This document shows positions 23,301 through 32,912 of a stretch of 64,000 nt of DNA, in pieces (within the stretch, counting starts at the first letter, position 1; every line of letters begins with the position of its first letter). This DNA is from Verpa conica (lineage: Eukaryota; Ascomycota; Pezizomycetes; Pezizales; Morchellaceae): contig JAUFSD010000001.1 of assembly GCA_033030425.1 (NCBI GenBank), positions 992,001-1,056,000 on the forward strand, written 5' to 3'. The translations under genes and the position numbers were made by a program. Below the pieces are notes generated by a model. It was not told the DNA's origin. It worked only from the letters and a program-made list of their open reading frames with translations, and made no database searches.

Positions 23301-23977
23301 AACATATCCAAAAATCGTGGTACTCAACCGGAACTTTAGCCTTCCAATCCTCTTTGGTAGTCTTATGGTCAATAGCTTTGTTAATCTCATAAAGGGAGAT
23401 TGACAAAATGCGAGAAGACTTCTTTCTAGCCAAAAAGGAGAAGGGGACAGCCCCAATCATTGCAATGGAAATTTTCTTGAGAGCGGGAGCCGGGAGATAC
23501 CAGTGGAGACGACGGGAATGGTGGAGGAGGTGCAGTGTTTCATGCAGTAATCGGAACCGAAGGAGACATGATTGGAGTCAAACCTGATGGCCACATCATG
23601 GTGCTTCATCCAGGGAATGCCTAAAACAAGAGGATAGTGTCGGGAAGTGACAAAAAACGGCGCATGCTCCTGGTGTCCCCCTATAGAGAGACCAAGATGG
23701 GAAAGATGGGTAATGTCCCCGGAGGCTACGCTTCGGCCGTCTATGACTTCTAGAGCCCGGGGAGTTTTTAACGGTAACAGGGGAAAAGAATGCTGGCGCG
23801 CGAACGATTCATCAATGAAAGCATATCCGGAGGCACCAGTATCAATCGAGCGTGGGTTTTTACTGTCTTTGTATTGGTGGATAAGGTACATGCTACTACC
23901 AAATGCTCACCATCCAAAGAATCTTCCTCCACAACAATGTTTGATACCGAAAAGCCAGAAATAGAAAATGCAGTCAA
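20187..23977 (-). pseudogene. Gypsy pol: protease, RT, RNase H, integrase, chromodomain
   Basis: Read right to left. Protease has DTGASGYAFID (about 23830). Reverse transcriptase (22613-23239) has [16 protein letters not shown] and the catalytic YLDDILIYS. RNase H (21988-22602) has [13 protein letters not shown] and [10 protein letters not shown]. Integrase (about 21000-21946) has a zinc-binding region with CHTCSRSK, the catalytic segment [10 protein letters not shown] and [20 protein letters not shown] chromodomain follows at 20360-20561 (YLVKWTGYDLPTWEP). The segments lie in at least five different frame blocks, including breaks between gag-side and protease near 23850, RT and RNase H near 22610, within integrase near 21300 and before the chromodomain. 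No single protein can be made, so it is annotated as a pseudogene. Confidence 0.88.
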
Positions 23978-23987
23978 AGAAAAATCG

Positions 23988-25436
23988 TTAAAAGGTCCCT
24001 GGGCAGGGCCAGTTAAAGGCCCAGGGACTACTGAAAACCCTGCTGATCGGAAGAAGAAGATTGATAACGCGGGTCGCCGCCCGAACGAGAAGAAGAAGCA
24101 AAGGAAGACCTAGGTGGCGCACCGGCCACAGAAGACGAAGAAGGAACAGGAGAGCCAGAAACGGAAATATTGGAGATGGGGACACCGCCGCAACAGAAGA
24201 CCCAGAAACAGAAGCAGCAGCACCAGAAAGAAGACCAAAAGGAGATGGAGTAATTGCGGCGCCGCGCATACTAAAGGACGAAGGGGTGGCACGTGGGCCG
24301 GAACGAGATAAAGGACAATTGGCAAAAACATGGCCACTCTGGCCGCAATACATACAAAGCCCCGAGGCAAAACGCCTCTGTTTTTCCTCGGGGGAAAGAG
24401 GACCACGGGGTTGACCAGCAGGACGGGGGACGAAAGCACTGAGATTCATGGGAGCCAAACCTCCAGGGGCGAATGACGGATGGTAGCCAGAACTGGCAAC
24501 GGGGGCAGGAGCAGAAGCGCGGGGGGCAGGTTGATGTTGGAAGTTTCCGAAGGACCTTGAGCCCCTCTTCTCTTCCTTGCGAACACGGAGGTCATTATCC
24601 ACAACAAGAAGGTCGGCGACGTAGAGATCGAACGTGGCTGCACCATGGGCATCAACAGGGACGCGGCGACCGACAAGTTGGTCCTTCATTTCCTCAGAGA
24701 GACCCTCCCGAAGGGCGTCTCTCTTGGCGGAGTCATCGTACCCAAGGTCTGCCATGATGCGACGGAAGTCAGCGAGATAGGAGGAGAAGTCCTTGTTTTT
24801 CTGTTTGAGGTTGTGGAGTTCCCTCCTTGCAGTTCCATGAGGATCAGGGTCGGCGAAGGCAGAGTTCAAGACGGTGATGAGAGCTTCAACGTTGGCAAAG
24901 TCAATTCCAGTGGCAGTTGCATAAGGGAGTACCTGGTTCAAGGCGACTCCCTCCAGACGGTTAAAAGCATATCCGACTTTGGCGGCTTCATTGGAAAAAC
25001 GATCGGCATTGTTACGGAGTTTATTGCGAAGTTGGGCGACAAAGGGTTTCAGGGCCGCGCGGTTACCATTGAACATTGGAGGGTCAGGGATTTTGTCAGA
25101 TCTTCTGGGGGCGACGGGGTCATTGATATCGAGGGGAGGTGGAGTTGGAATTCTCCCTCCTTCCGCGGCGGTTCGGGCTGCACGAAGATCGTTTTCCAAG
25201 CTGGTTACTCGGTGAGCAAGAACGGTGTTGGCGGTGGTAAGACGTTGGGCGGTTTCTTCAGCGGTGACGATGGCTTCTCGGCATTGTTGAGGCTGGGTTG
25301 TGCCTCCGTAGCCGCTTGAAGGTGTCCGTTTCTTTCGTTGCGGAGTCGGATGTTGTTGTCCGGGAGTTTGGCTGCATACTGCAGAAGATTGGCGTGGAAC
25401 TGGCGGCGTCGGTGTTATAGGCGGTGGTAAAATCAT
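23988..25436 (-). CDS. Gypsy gag with CCHC zinc knuckle
   Basis: A 482-codon frame. A central retrotransposon gag (capsid-like) segment includes PPMFNGNRAALKPFVAQLR and ARRELHNLKQKNKDFSSYL. A CCHC zinc knuckle, CMYCGQSGHVFANC, lies near residues 358-372. The last about 90 residues are Ser/Phe/Leu-rich and look like out-of-frame sequence, so the true gag probably ends or shifts frame near 24250. Gag would form the particle that packages element RNA. Confidence 0.8.
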   Translation of the reverse strand: MILPPPITPTPPVPRQSSAVCSQTPGQQHPTPQRKKRTPSSGYGGTTQPQQCREAIVTAEETAQRLTTANTVLAHRVTSLENDLRAARTAAEGGRIPTPPPLDINDPVAPRRSDKIPDPPMFNGNRAALKPFVAQLRNKLRNNADRFSNEAAKVGYAFNRLEGVALNQVLPYATATGIDFANVEALITVLNSAFADPDPHGTARRELHNLKQKNKDFSSYLADFRRIMADLGYDDSAKRDALREGLSEEMKDQLVGRRVPVDAHGAATFDLYVADLLVVDNDLRVRKEEKRGSRSFGNFQHQPAPRASAPAPVASSGYHPSFAPGGLAPMNLSAFVPRPAGQPRGPLSPEEKQRRFASGLCMYCGQSGHVFANCPLSRSGPRATPSSFSMRGAAITPSPFGLLSGAAASVSGSSVAAVSPSPIFPFLALLFLLRLLWPVRHLGLPLLLLLVRAATRVINLLLPISRVFSSPWAFNWPCPGTF

Positions 25437-25537
25437 CGAGGGTAGCTGGGAGGCGAAATGCCGGAGGGTCCCAGGGGGCCACTACTGGCAGACATTGGTA
25501 CAGTGTTGTTGGGTAGGCTTGAAGGGACGCAACGTAG

Positions 25538-26184
25538 TGTGGCGGGGCGGTTGGGATGGTATGGTAAAGCCTAGGCAACGGGACGGTGACAGCGACTAAG
25601 ACGGCGACAATGAACGGTGTTATGGCAAAAGATATTACAAGTGAAAAACTCTGTAATATTTCTTTACTAGACAATATAAACAAGACGTTGCGTCTAAAAA
25701 AAATCGCTGTGCGAGGCCCCTCCTTATATGTTTCCTATTTCTTCCCTTCTTCTCTGCTTCCAAAATAACCTTAACGCCAAAGAAAACTTTTTCACTCCAA
25801 CTAAATTTCCCCCACTGTTTCTGTTGGATATGTCATATCCAACAGAAAGGTATCTTTCCCATACAAACCGCATACAAAGTGTACAAAGAGCTCCTGGGGT
25901 CATACGATAACGTTACGTAAATTCCGAAACTACCACGAGGGGCCGTCGGCCCGGAGAACCTTATTGCCAAAGACACAAACCCCCATCAACCTCGCGTGCG
26001 CGGATACGAGCCTTCCTGCGCCCATTATTCCCTTTCCGTTAAATTGCTCACAATGCGCGCATTCAATCGACTCGATCGCCGAGTGGGGGCGAGGTCGAAG
26101 GTGACTCTCTTACTGGGGTGTGGTCCGGTTTTGGTCTTGTTTCGTGCGACGGTGGCGTTGGTATCCTCGGAGCTGCCCGCGACA
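25538..26184 (-). repeat. 5' LTR of the Gypsy element (right copy)
   Basis: 647 bp. It carries the same termini and the same central hairpin as the left copy. Because the element is on the minus strand this is the promoter-bearing 5' LTR. Confidence 0.93.
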
Positions 26185-26338
26185 CTGCTGCTGCTGCGGC
26201 GCGTGGGGTCCTAATCGACGCGTCAAACATAGTCGGACCACGGTCAGACAAAAGGTGAACGTACCATGATGGGTAGGTTGTTCACTCTATATGGAGGGGT
26301 CTGCTTGGCCTCCTGCCAGAGGGTTGCTCCTGCTGTTG

Positions 26339-26375
<37 letters not shown>

Positions 26376-26575
26376 GCGTGGAGTCCTAATCGACGCGTCA
26401 GACATAGCCAGACCGGGACTGGACAAGGGGTGTTCGTACCATGACGGGTAGATTACTCGCTCTATATGGAGGGGGTCTGCTGGGGGGGGGTCTGCTGGGG
26501 GGGGGGGTCTGCTGGGGGGGGGGTCTGCTGGGGGGGGGGGGTTCGCTGCTTTGCTGGAGGAGGTGTTGCTGCAGT
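26185..26575. repeat. CTG microsatellite and poly-G tandem arm
   Basis: Two units with GACGCGTCAAACATAGTCGG-like sequence (about 26218, 26391) alternate with CTG runs of up to about ten triplets (26340-26375). A stretch of GGTCTGCTGGGGGGG units (26460-26550) follows. It continues the repeat arm at 19554-19695 that the Gypsy element interrupted. Confidence 0.78.
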
Positions 26576-26932
26576 CGTGATATGTATGGAGAGGAGCAGG
26601 GACTTAGAGGTTTTTGACGAGGTTAGGGCCGGGTAACAGCCGGGTAACCTTGTCCCAGGGACGCTCCGATTCTCTGCAGACTGTCCCGGGGACCCCCAGA
26701 TCCACTGCAGAGAGTCCCTGGGACTCCCGAGGCCTACAGGCGTCCCATGGGGCCGCTGGGAACCCCAGGGAACCCCAGAGACTCTGGTGTATGTCCCAGG
26801 AGTAAAAATCTTTTGCTGATGTTCTTTTTGGCTCGGTATTTGTTGATTCTTTCCTACTTAAGAATTTTGCGTGCAGTCTTCATGGAAACCTTAGTGGTAA
26901 TACTGTGTACTAGAACTTCTAGGCACATGTGT

Positions 26933-27172
26933 CATCAGCAAAAGTACTTTTCAATCCCAGAGCATCCCTGGAACAACTGTGGAACAAATTACATAGTAGC
27001 TGGAGACACCACCCAGTCCCAAGAGACAAAATGGCTGTCTCTGGAATGGATCTTGGGACTGGGTGGTGTCTCTATTCTGTCCCAGTTGTGTCCCAGTTGT
27101 GTCCCCTACTGTCCCCTTTATCCCTGGGACTATCTGAGACTATTTTTGAATAAGAAAAGACTTTTGCTGATG
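26933..27172. mobile_element. 240-bp CATCAGCAAAAG element with internal hairpin
   Basis: Begins CATCAGCAAAAGTACTTTTC and ends AAGACTTTTGCTGATG, with GT repeated on both sides. The interior holds an inverted repeat of GAGACACCACCCAGTCCCAAG (about 27003-27023, inverted at 27053-27073), giving a long stem. Its GTCCCAGGGAC-like arms resemble the 18995-26821 element. Non-coding. Confidence 0.8.
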
Positions 27173-27207
27173 GTTGCCTCCATTTAGCTAGGCACATGTG
27201 TTGCCAC

Positions 27208-28844
27208 CATCAGCAAAAAAAAAAAAACTCTCCGGTAGATTTTCGTCGCCCAGGTGGAGAAAGTTCGCCCCGCTCTCCTGGAGAGCGCTGCCGACCCCTC
27301 AGCACCCGGGCGAGAGACCGTCGCCCTCAGTCTCCTAGAGAGATGCTGGTGTTACCCGGCCGTACCACATTAATGCGCCTGCAACCCCTCTCCTCCAGCA
27401 CCCCCCACCCACTCACTACCACTCTATGAACCTATGCTAACTATTGAGAACAGCGCCTTATAGCACCGCCAGCAGTAGCCCCCCCCCAGTGGCCGTACTG
27501 GTACGAACACCTCATGTCCAACGCGTCAATGTGACCTCCAGAGGACCTCCAGCGCGACAGCTGCAGCAGGACCCCCAGCAAGCCTCCAGCAGCCTTCAGC
27601 AGCCCCCGGGCCACCAAGCGAACAACCTACCCGTTCAGGTACAAACACCCTTGGTCCGACGCGTCAACTGGACGTCGAGCTCATCAGCAAAAACAAAGAT
27701 TCCGCCCCGCACTCCTGGAGAGCGGGGCGACGATTTCACAAACCTACCCTCCCACAGGTGCTTTACGCTGCACGTCATCTCCGGGAGATCTCAGGGCGGA
27801 CGCTAGCAGTCCGGGAGATGCCGGGAGAGCCTCAATAAGAGTAGAACAAAAAGTTGCGTCTAGAAGAGTCTCAGTTCTCAATTCTCTATTCTCTATGTTC
27901 TATCTAATCTATATACAAGAATATACCTGTTTTGCTGCCTCCCCGCTGCCCCCCCCCCCCACTTGCCCTGCCGCCTGCCTGCCTGCCTGCCTGCCTGCCT
28001 GCTTGCTTGCTTGCTTGCCTGCCTGCCTGCCGCTGCTGCGCTGGAAGGCAGCTCGACGTCCAGTCGACGCGTCGGACCAAGGGTGTTTGTACCTGAACGG
28101 GTAGGTTGTTCCCTTGGTGGCCCGGGGGCTGCTGAAGGCTGCTGGAGGCTTGCTGGGGGTCCTGCTGCAGCTGTCGCGCTGGAGGTCCTCTGGAGGTCAC
28201 ATTGACGCGTTGGACATGAGGTGTTCGTACCGGTATGGCCGCTGGGGGGGGAGCTACTGCTGGCGGTGCTATAAAGCACTGTTCTCAATAGTTAGCATAA
28301 GTTCATAAAGTGGTAGCGAGTGGGGGGAGGGTGCTGAAGGGAGAGAGGCGCGTTAATGTGGTACGACCGGGTAACACCAGCATCTCTCCAGGAGACTGGG
28401 AGCGACGATCCCTCGCTCGGGCGGAGAATGGTTGCCCCCAGTCTCCAGGAGAGCGGGGCGAACCTCCTTCGCCCAGGCGACGAAAATCTCCCGGAGGCTT
28501 TTTTTTTTTTTGCTGATGCTGCCTCCTAACGCAGCAGCGGCAGGCAGGCAGGGCAAGTGGGGGGGGGGCAGCGGGGAGACAGCAAAGCAGGTATATTCTT
28601 GTATATAAATTAGATAGAACATAGAGAATAGAAAATAGAGAATTGAGACTTTTCTAGATGCGACTTTTTGTTCTACTCTTATTGAGGCTCTCCTGGCATC
28701 TCCCAGACTGCTAGCATCCGCCCTGAGATCTCCTAGAGATGACGTGCAGCATAAAGCATCTGTGGGAGGGTAGGTTTGCGAAATCGTCGCCCCGCTTGCT
28801 CTGTTCTCCAGGAGAGCGGGGCGGAATCTTTGTTTTTGCTGATG
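27208..28844. mobile_element. Non-autonomous KDZ-like element (outer copy)
   Basis: The left end (CATCAGCAAAA, A-run, CTCTCCGGTAGATTTTCG) and right end (GGAATCTTTGTTTTTGCTGATG) are those of the 8653-9371 element and of the 9.1-kb transposon. A second copy in reverse orientation (27682-28518) interrupts it. Without that insert the outer element is about 800 bp. The flanks (AC left, TA right) do not match, so one end may derive from a different insertion. Confidence 0.75.
27682..28518. mobile_element. Non-autonomous KDZ-like element (inner, inverted copy)
   Basis: Starts CATCAGCAAAAACAAAGATTCC and ends with an A/T run then TTGCTGATG, i.e. reversed relative to the outer copy. CT is repeated on both sides. 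The outer element's interrupted sequence GACGTCGAGCT...GCCTCC is intact, in reverse, inside this inner copy at about 28045-28065, which directly shows the empty site. It carries CTGC/CCTG runs (27965-28035) and no coding gene. Confidence 0.82.
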
Positions 28845-29293
28845 TAACCATCAAGAAGGACCAACTATGGTTCAGTTGTTATTCCTAAGCGAGGGAAGAG
28901 GCTTATTTCTTTTTCGTTTATAGGCAGCTGTACCTGCTCACTGTACTGGTATTTTCTTATTGGTCTTAGAGTCATAGACTACTGTTTTATTCCCTGTCAC
29001 ATACCACCAACGGTAGGCTTTACCTGATGTTCCAAAAACTGCCATCCTAGGATTATATAGGTTATCTAGCAGTAAAGTCGGTTACCTTTCTGTCTAGAGC
29101 AGAATAGCTATTTCTGTTCTCCCAAGGAGATAGTCGGTTGTTTTTTGAGAGCCTACTCTGAGCCTAGTCATGACAGCCGTTAAACTGTCACAGAAAATGC
29201 CAAGACATAATATAAATCTAGAGTCTTGGCACTGTTTTTGAGACCTCCTACAGTCCACATTATAGTGACCAGTCTTTCTATCTAAATTAACAG
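28845..29293. other. Old repeat-derived sequence, no gene recognised
   Basis: Minus-strand fragments near 28900-29050 (for example FGTSGKAYRWWYVTGNKT) look like decayed protein-coding sequence, perhaps a transposase, but are interrupted by stops and not assignable. Nothing else was recognised. Confidence 0.4.
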
Positions 29294-29295
29294 TA

Positions 29296-29769
29296 AAAGG
29301 CTACAATACCATAGAAACTCCCTGTATATATCTAGAATGCCACAGCAACCCCCTAGCAACAGAATGCGTCCTATTACCATAACACAAAAATATACATTAA
29401 TTATGAACTAAATAATTTAGGGAAAAGTCTATAAGATTCAAGACTTCTCAGTATTTTACTTTTATCTTTCATGGGTTTTAGGGGTGATGGACTGGTTATT
29501 CCTAAAATGTGACCCCCAGTATACTGAAGAGTACTCCAGGCTGTGCATACAGTCCCACATAAGATAATACAGCAAATAAATCCCACCAAAGTGAGAAAAA
29601 ATTGGTAGAGGGGAAGCACTGGTCAAGGCAACTATGCTAAGCTCCTTACTACTGCTTAATAAATGAAAATTGGGCATTAAGGAGTATTATACTGTGTTGT
29701 TATGTGTTGCACTTAGTTGCTGTGGCATTCTAGATATATACAGAGAATTTCCATGGCATTGTAGTCTTT
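29296..29769. mobile_element. MITE with about 53-bp inverted repeats and TA flanks
   Basis: The left end (AAAGGCTACAATACCATAG..., to 29349) and the inverted right end (from 29716, ending TTGTAGTCTTT) match over about 53 bp with a handful of differences. TA lies outside each end (29294-29295, 29770-29771). The 474-bp element has no coding gene. Long repeats and TA suggest a Tc1/mariner derivative. Confidence 0.8.
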
Positions 29770-30299
29770 TATCAATAAATTTATAAAACACTTTACATAC
29801 TATTAAATTTATTATATAACTTTTAATTGTTTACTGGAAACAACGATTACAATATGGTTGTGTTTGGTCAATTTGATATTTCAGACCTGGATGATGATAT
29901 GCCCAGAACTGTACAAGTGGTGGTTGCAAATTGAGGCAACAACCGCTAAAACACACCAAAAGTAGCCAACTTTACAAATCTGGGACCAGTGTTTCCCAAG
30001 ACAAAAAATAGTTCCTGTATGTATTGATAGCATCAGCAAACCTGCAATCGTGTCCTGACGCAATTGGTGTAGCAACTGTTGCATCACAGGAAGTCACCCA
30101 CGTCACAAGCATCCCCAGCACCCCAAGCGTCACCATACCACTACCAGTACCAGGAGCGCCCCACAAGAAGCTCTGGGAACCGTACTACTTAAAAAATTAA
30201 GTTTCTTGTGAGAGAACTATTGTTCCCTCCTACCCGCAGATTACTAGTCTTTATTAACTACCGTTCTCTTCAGAAAAACAAGCGAGGTTTTGGAGGTGT

Positions 30300-30485
30300 G
30301 TTCCGCCAACCCTAACCCTGCTTGGATACACCTAACCCTGCTTGGATACCCCTATTCCTCCAGGGACCTCGCCAAAATTCTCTAAGTCCCTGAACACACC
30401 ACACCACACCCATCTCATCGCACCACACCACGCCTACCCTCTACCCCCTACCCCCTACCCCCTACCCCCTACCCCTACCCTATTT
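30300..30485. repeat. Telomere-like and C-rich repeats
   Basis: AACCCTAACCCTGCTTGG-type units (about 30308-30350) are followed by ACCCCCT repeats (30436-30480). Homologous stretches occur at 33655-33830 and 34785-34970 in the other two copies. The CCCTAA units are few and internal to a transposon, so this is not a chromosome end. Confidence 0.7.
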
Positions 30486-30574
30486 CTCTATTGCTATTTG
30501 ATCAGTAAAAGCTAACTTATATGCAGGCTGTCTCGTCTCCTTTCACTCGTGTCATGACGCGTTCTACCGACGCG

Positions 30575-31440
30575 TCGTGCCAGCAGCAGGACCTCCTAAG
30601 CAGCAGCAGCAGGACCTTCTAAGCGACAGCAGCAGGGTCCTCGAGACCTCCCTCAGGCGACAGCAGCAGGACCTCCTAAGCAGCAGCAGCAAGACCCCCT
30701 AAGCAGCAGCAGCAAGACCCCCTAAGCGACAGCAGCAAGACCTCCTAAGCAGCAGCAGCAGGTCCCTCTAAGCGACAGCAGCAAGACCTCCTAAGCAGCA
30801 GCAGCAAGACCCCCTAAGCGACAGCAGCAGGACTCTCGAGACCCCCTCCAGGCGACAGCAGCAGGACTCCTAAGCGACAGCAGCAGGACCCCTAAGCGAC
30901 AGCAGCAGGACCCCCCTAAGCGACAGCAGCAAGACCTCCTAAGCAGCAGCAGCAAGACCCCCTAAGCGACAGCAGCAGGACTCTCGAGACCCCCTCCAGG
31001 CGACAGCAGCAGGACCCCCCTAAGCGACAGCAGCAAGACCTCCTAAGCAGCAGCAGCAGGACCTCCTAAGCAGCAGCAGCAGGACCTCCTAAGCAACAGC
31101 AGCAAGACCCGAGACCCCCCCCCCAGGCGACAGCAGCAGGGTCCTCGAGACCCCCTAAGCGACAGCAGCAGGACCCCCTAAGCGACAGCAGCAAGACCTC
31201 CTAAGCAGCAGCAGCAAGACCCCCTAAGCGACAGCAGCAGGACTCTCGAGACCCCCTCCAGGCGACAGCAGCAGGACCCCCTAAGCGACAGCAGCAAGAC
31301 CTCCTAAGCAGCAGCAGCAGGACCCCCTAAGTGACAGCAGCAAGACCCCTTAAGCGACAGCAACAGGGCCTCGAGACCCTCCAGGCAATAGCAGCAGGAT
31401 CCTCGAGACCCTCCCCCCCCAGGCGACTGCTGTAGGTCTC
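30575..31440. repeat. CAG-rich minisatellite, about 22-25-bp units
   Basis: Units of the form AGCGACAGCAGCAAGACC followed by CCCTA or TCCTA repeat for about 860 bp, with interspersed CTCGAGACCCCCTCCAGG variants. Units vary in length. It belongs to the interior of the CATCAGCAAACC elements, since matching arrays occur at 33920-34506, 35060-35345 and 36962-37110. Confidence 0.88.
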
Positions 31441-32912
31441 CAGGACTATGGGAACCTCTCGGGTGACAAGCAGGTGCTGAGGACAAGCAAATTAGAGATA
31501 TTATGTACATATTAGATAGCATATAATAAAATAATTGAGAACCATATTAGTACTTCTGTGATGTGACCGTGACAAGAGCGTGACAGCACCAGAGGACGTC
31601 AGGAAGCCTACCAGAGAGCGTCAAGACGTCTACCAGAGAGCGTCAGAGGCATCAGGAGCCTCTGACGCTCCCATAGCGGCGTCAGGAGCCTCTGACGCCT
31701 TCAGCAGAGCGTCAGGAGCCCCTGACGCCTCACAATAGCGTCATATTCGGCCAATTGCCGAATGTGGCATCCCCAGCGTCCCGTGCAACAGTTGCTCCTG
31801 ACGCAATCTTGCAGGTTTGCTGATGAGAATGCTAACTCTGCAAATACTACTCTTTCAATTTCCCTGGCTAATTTCTTTATAATCTGGGTAGGCAAACACT
31901 AAAAGCCAAAGACTACTTGTGTGGTATGCATTATTTTTTTCACAACACAAAATGTGCATCTGAGCCCATTTCAATTTGCTATTTTTTATGTCTACTCCAA
32001 AAATTGCTACAAGTAAATAATCTCTTGATAAATTAGGAATATCTACAGGTTTATGAATTACTCTATGATATCAGAAGTTTATTTCCATAACTCCTGTAAT
32101 AAATTTGTGAAGTTGGCTATTTTCGGTGTGTTTTGGTGGTTGTTGCCTCAATTTGCAACCACCGCTTGTACAGTCATAGGCAATAAGTCATCGAATGCGG
32201 TTTCAGTGAATCTTGGCGTGTTTTAGCCCATTTATTCATAGCTTTCAAGCAGGAGACTGCCATAGATGTAAAAAAAATCGAGCTTCAAAGCCAATAAGAC
32301 CAGAGTTTCTTTATATGAGTAACTTCAATTTTATCCAGTAATTGGGGCCTATATCTACTCCATTCATTTACAAGGTACACTTGTTTTTCTTACTTCTTTT
32401 TAGGTATGTATAGTTAGATAAGAGATAAAATAATAAAAAAGACTTTACTAGGAGTTATAGACCCTAGACTCTATATTCTAAGAGTCTATAGATGCAGTTA
32501 GCACACCAATATCATTCATTATCTGCCATTCTGAAAAAACCATCTTTTACATTGTACAAATTGCCAAATTTAGCCCCAAAAGCGGTGGCATCTTATGGCC
32601 TGAATAGGGGGTTAGGGGAGGTTTTCTCCCACCCTAAATACATATAGACACTACTACTACATCAGCAAACCTGCAATTGTGTCATGACGCAATTGGTGTA
32701 GCAACTGTTGCATCACAGGAAGTCACCTGCGTCACCAGCATCCCTAGCACCCCAAGCGTCACCAGTACTACTGCTAGCGCCTGAAGTGCCCTGCAATAGT
32801 CACCAGTACTGCTGCCAGCGCCAGGAGCGCCCCGCAAAAGGCTTTGGGAACCGTACTAGAAAATTCTTGTTTCTTGTGAGAGAACTATTGTTCACTCTTA
32901 CCCGCAGGTTAC

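Larger units (their letters stand above)
19696..26184 (-). mobile_element. Ty3/Gypsy chromovirus LTR retrotransposon, degenerate coding region
   Basis: Two LTRs of about 650 bp (19696-20346 and 25538-26184) begin TGTGGCGGGGCGG and end GCCCGCGACA, with a 5-bp duplication CTGCT outside. On the minus strand the order is gag, protease, reverse transcriptase, RNase H, integrase and chromodomain, which defines a Ty3/Gypsy chromovirus. A purine tract GGGGAGGGG precedes the 3' LTR (about 20352-20366). The coding frames are broken by several frameshifts, yet the LTRs differ only at a few sites near 19850-19910 versus 25690-25735. It lies inside the CTG-rich interior of the 18995-26821 element. Confidence 0.93.
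18995..26821. mobile_element. CATCAGCAAAA element disrupted by a Gypsy retrotransposon
   Basis: Starts CATCAGCAAAAGACTAATAG (18995), ends ATCTTTTGCTGATG (26821), with TT on both sides (18993-18994, 26822-26823). Removing it and one TT makes the Tc1 transposase read RAKKKLF without a break. The subterminal arms are rich in a palindromic CCCGGGAC/GTCCCAGGGAC motif, unlike the CTCTCCGGGAGAG motif of the 9.1-kb element, so this is a different subfamily. Its own interior is only about 1.3 kb: poly-C/poly-G runs, CTG runs and repeats. The rest is the inserted retrotransposon 19696-26184. No transposase. Confidence 0.82.
8349..26930 (-). pseudogene. Tc1/mariner-type transposase, split by nested insertions
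   Basis: Four collinear minus-strand pieces form one DDE transposase when the inserts are ignored. 26824-26930 gives a helix-turn-helix segment (KVSMKTARKILK). 18768-18994 gives HKLKWMLWCKAR, FEVGFHGGTCWVYR and LPTFKSERISIMI. 9385-9656 gives KGPMVILPEKS, the second catalytic Asp in VMEDGAPSH and the catalytic Glu in FNSIENL. 8349-8538 supplies the C-terminus (WRIMKSRINKRE to the stop). Reading frame continues exactly across each insertion once one copy of the target duplication is removed. In-frame TAG codons occur, and the first catalytic Asp reads Asn (TNKLQFEVG, where TDE is expected). It is dead. The N-terminus beyond 26930 is not identified. Confidence 0.88.
30031..31825. mobile_element. 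CATCAGCAAACC-type element, copy C1
   Basis: Begins CATCAGCAAACCTGCAATCG and ends CTTGCAGGTTTGCTGATG, with AG repeated on both sides. Subterminal arms are full of TGACGC/GCGTCA, including the palindrome GCGTCAGGAGCCTCTGACGC (about 31648, 31680, 31708). The interior has CCCTAA-like C-rich sequence (30305-30480) and a long CAG-rich minisatellite (30575-31440). No transposase, so it is non-autonomous. Confidence 0.82.
29914..32168. mobile_element. TA-flanked inverted-repeat element 1, disrupted by a CATCAGCAAACC element
   Basis: Ends CAAGTGGTGGTTGCAAATTG (29914) and its inverted copy ending CAATTTGCAACCACCGCTTG (32168) extend for about 65 bp with few mismatches. TA lies outside both ends (29912-29913, 32169-32170). 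Without the 30031-31825 insert it would be about 460 bp. Minus-strand fragments (KLKWAQMHILCCEKN, about 31970) resemble Tc1 transposase, so it may be a shrunken Tc1-type element. Confidence 0.75.

Noticed and set aside
24645..25319. 224-codon plus-strand open frame
   Set aside because: It is antisense to gag, whose minus-strand frame has clear capsid and zinc-knuckle features.
30305..30480. CCCTAA-like sequence suggesting a telomere
   Set aside because: Only a few imperfect units, internal to a transposon copy, repeated in sister copies with unique sequence on both sides.
30575..31440. Regular repeats that might suggest a CRISPR array
   Set aside because: Units are degenerate, CAG-rich and without unique spacers, and the context is a fungal transposon. 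It is a minisatellite.
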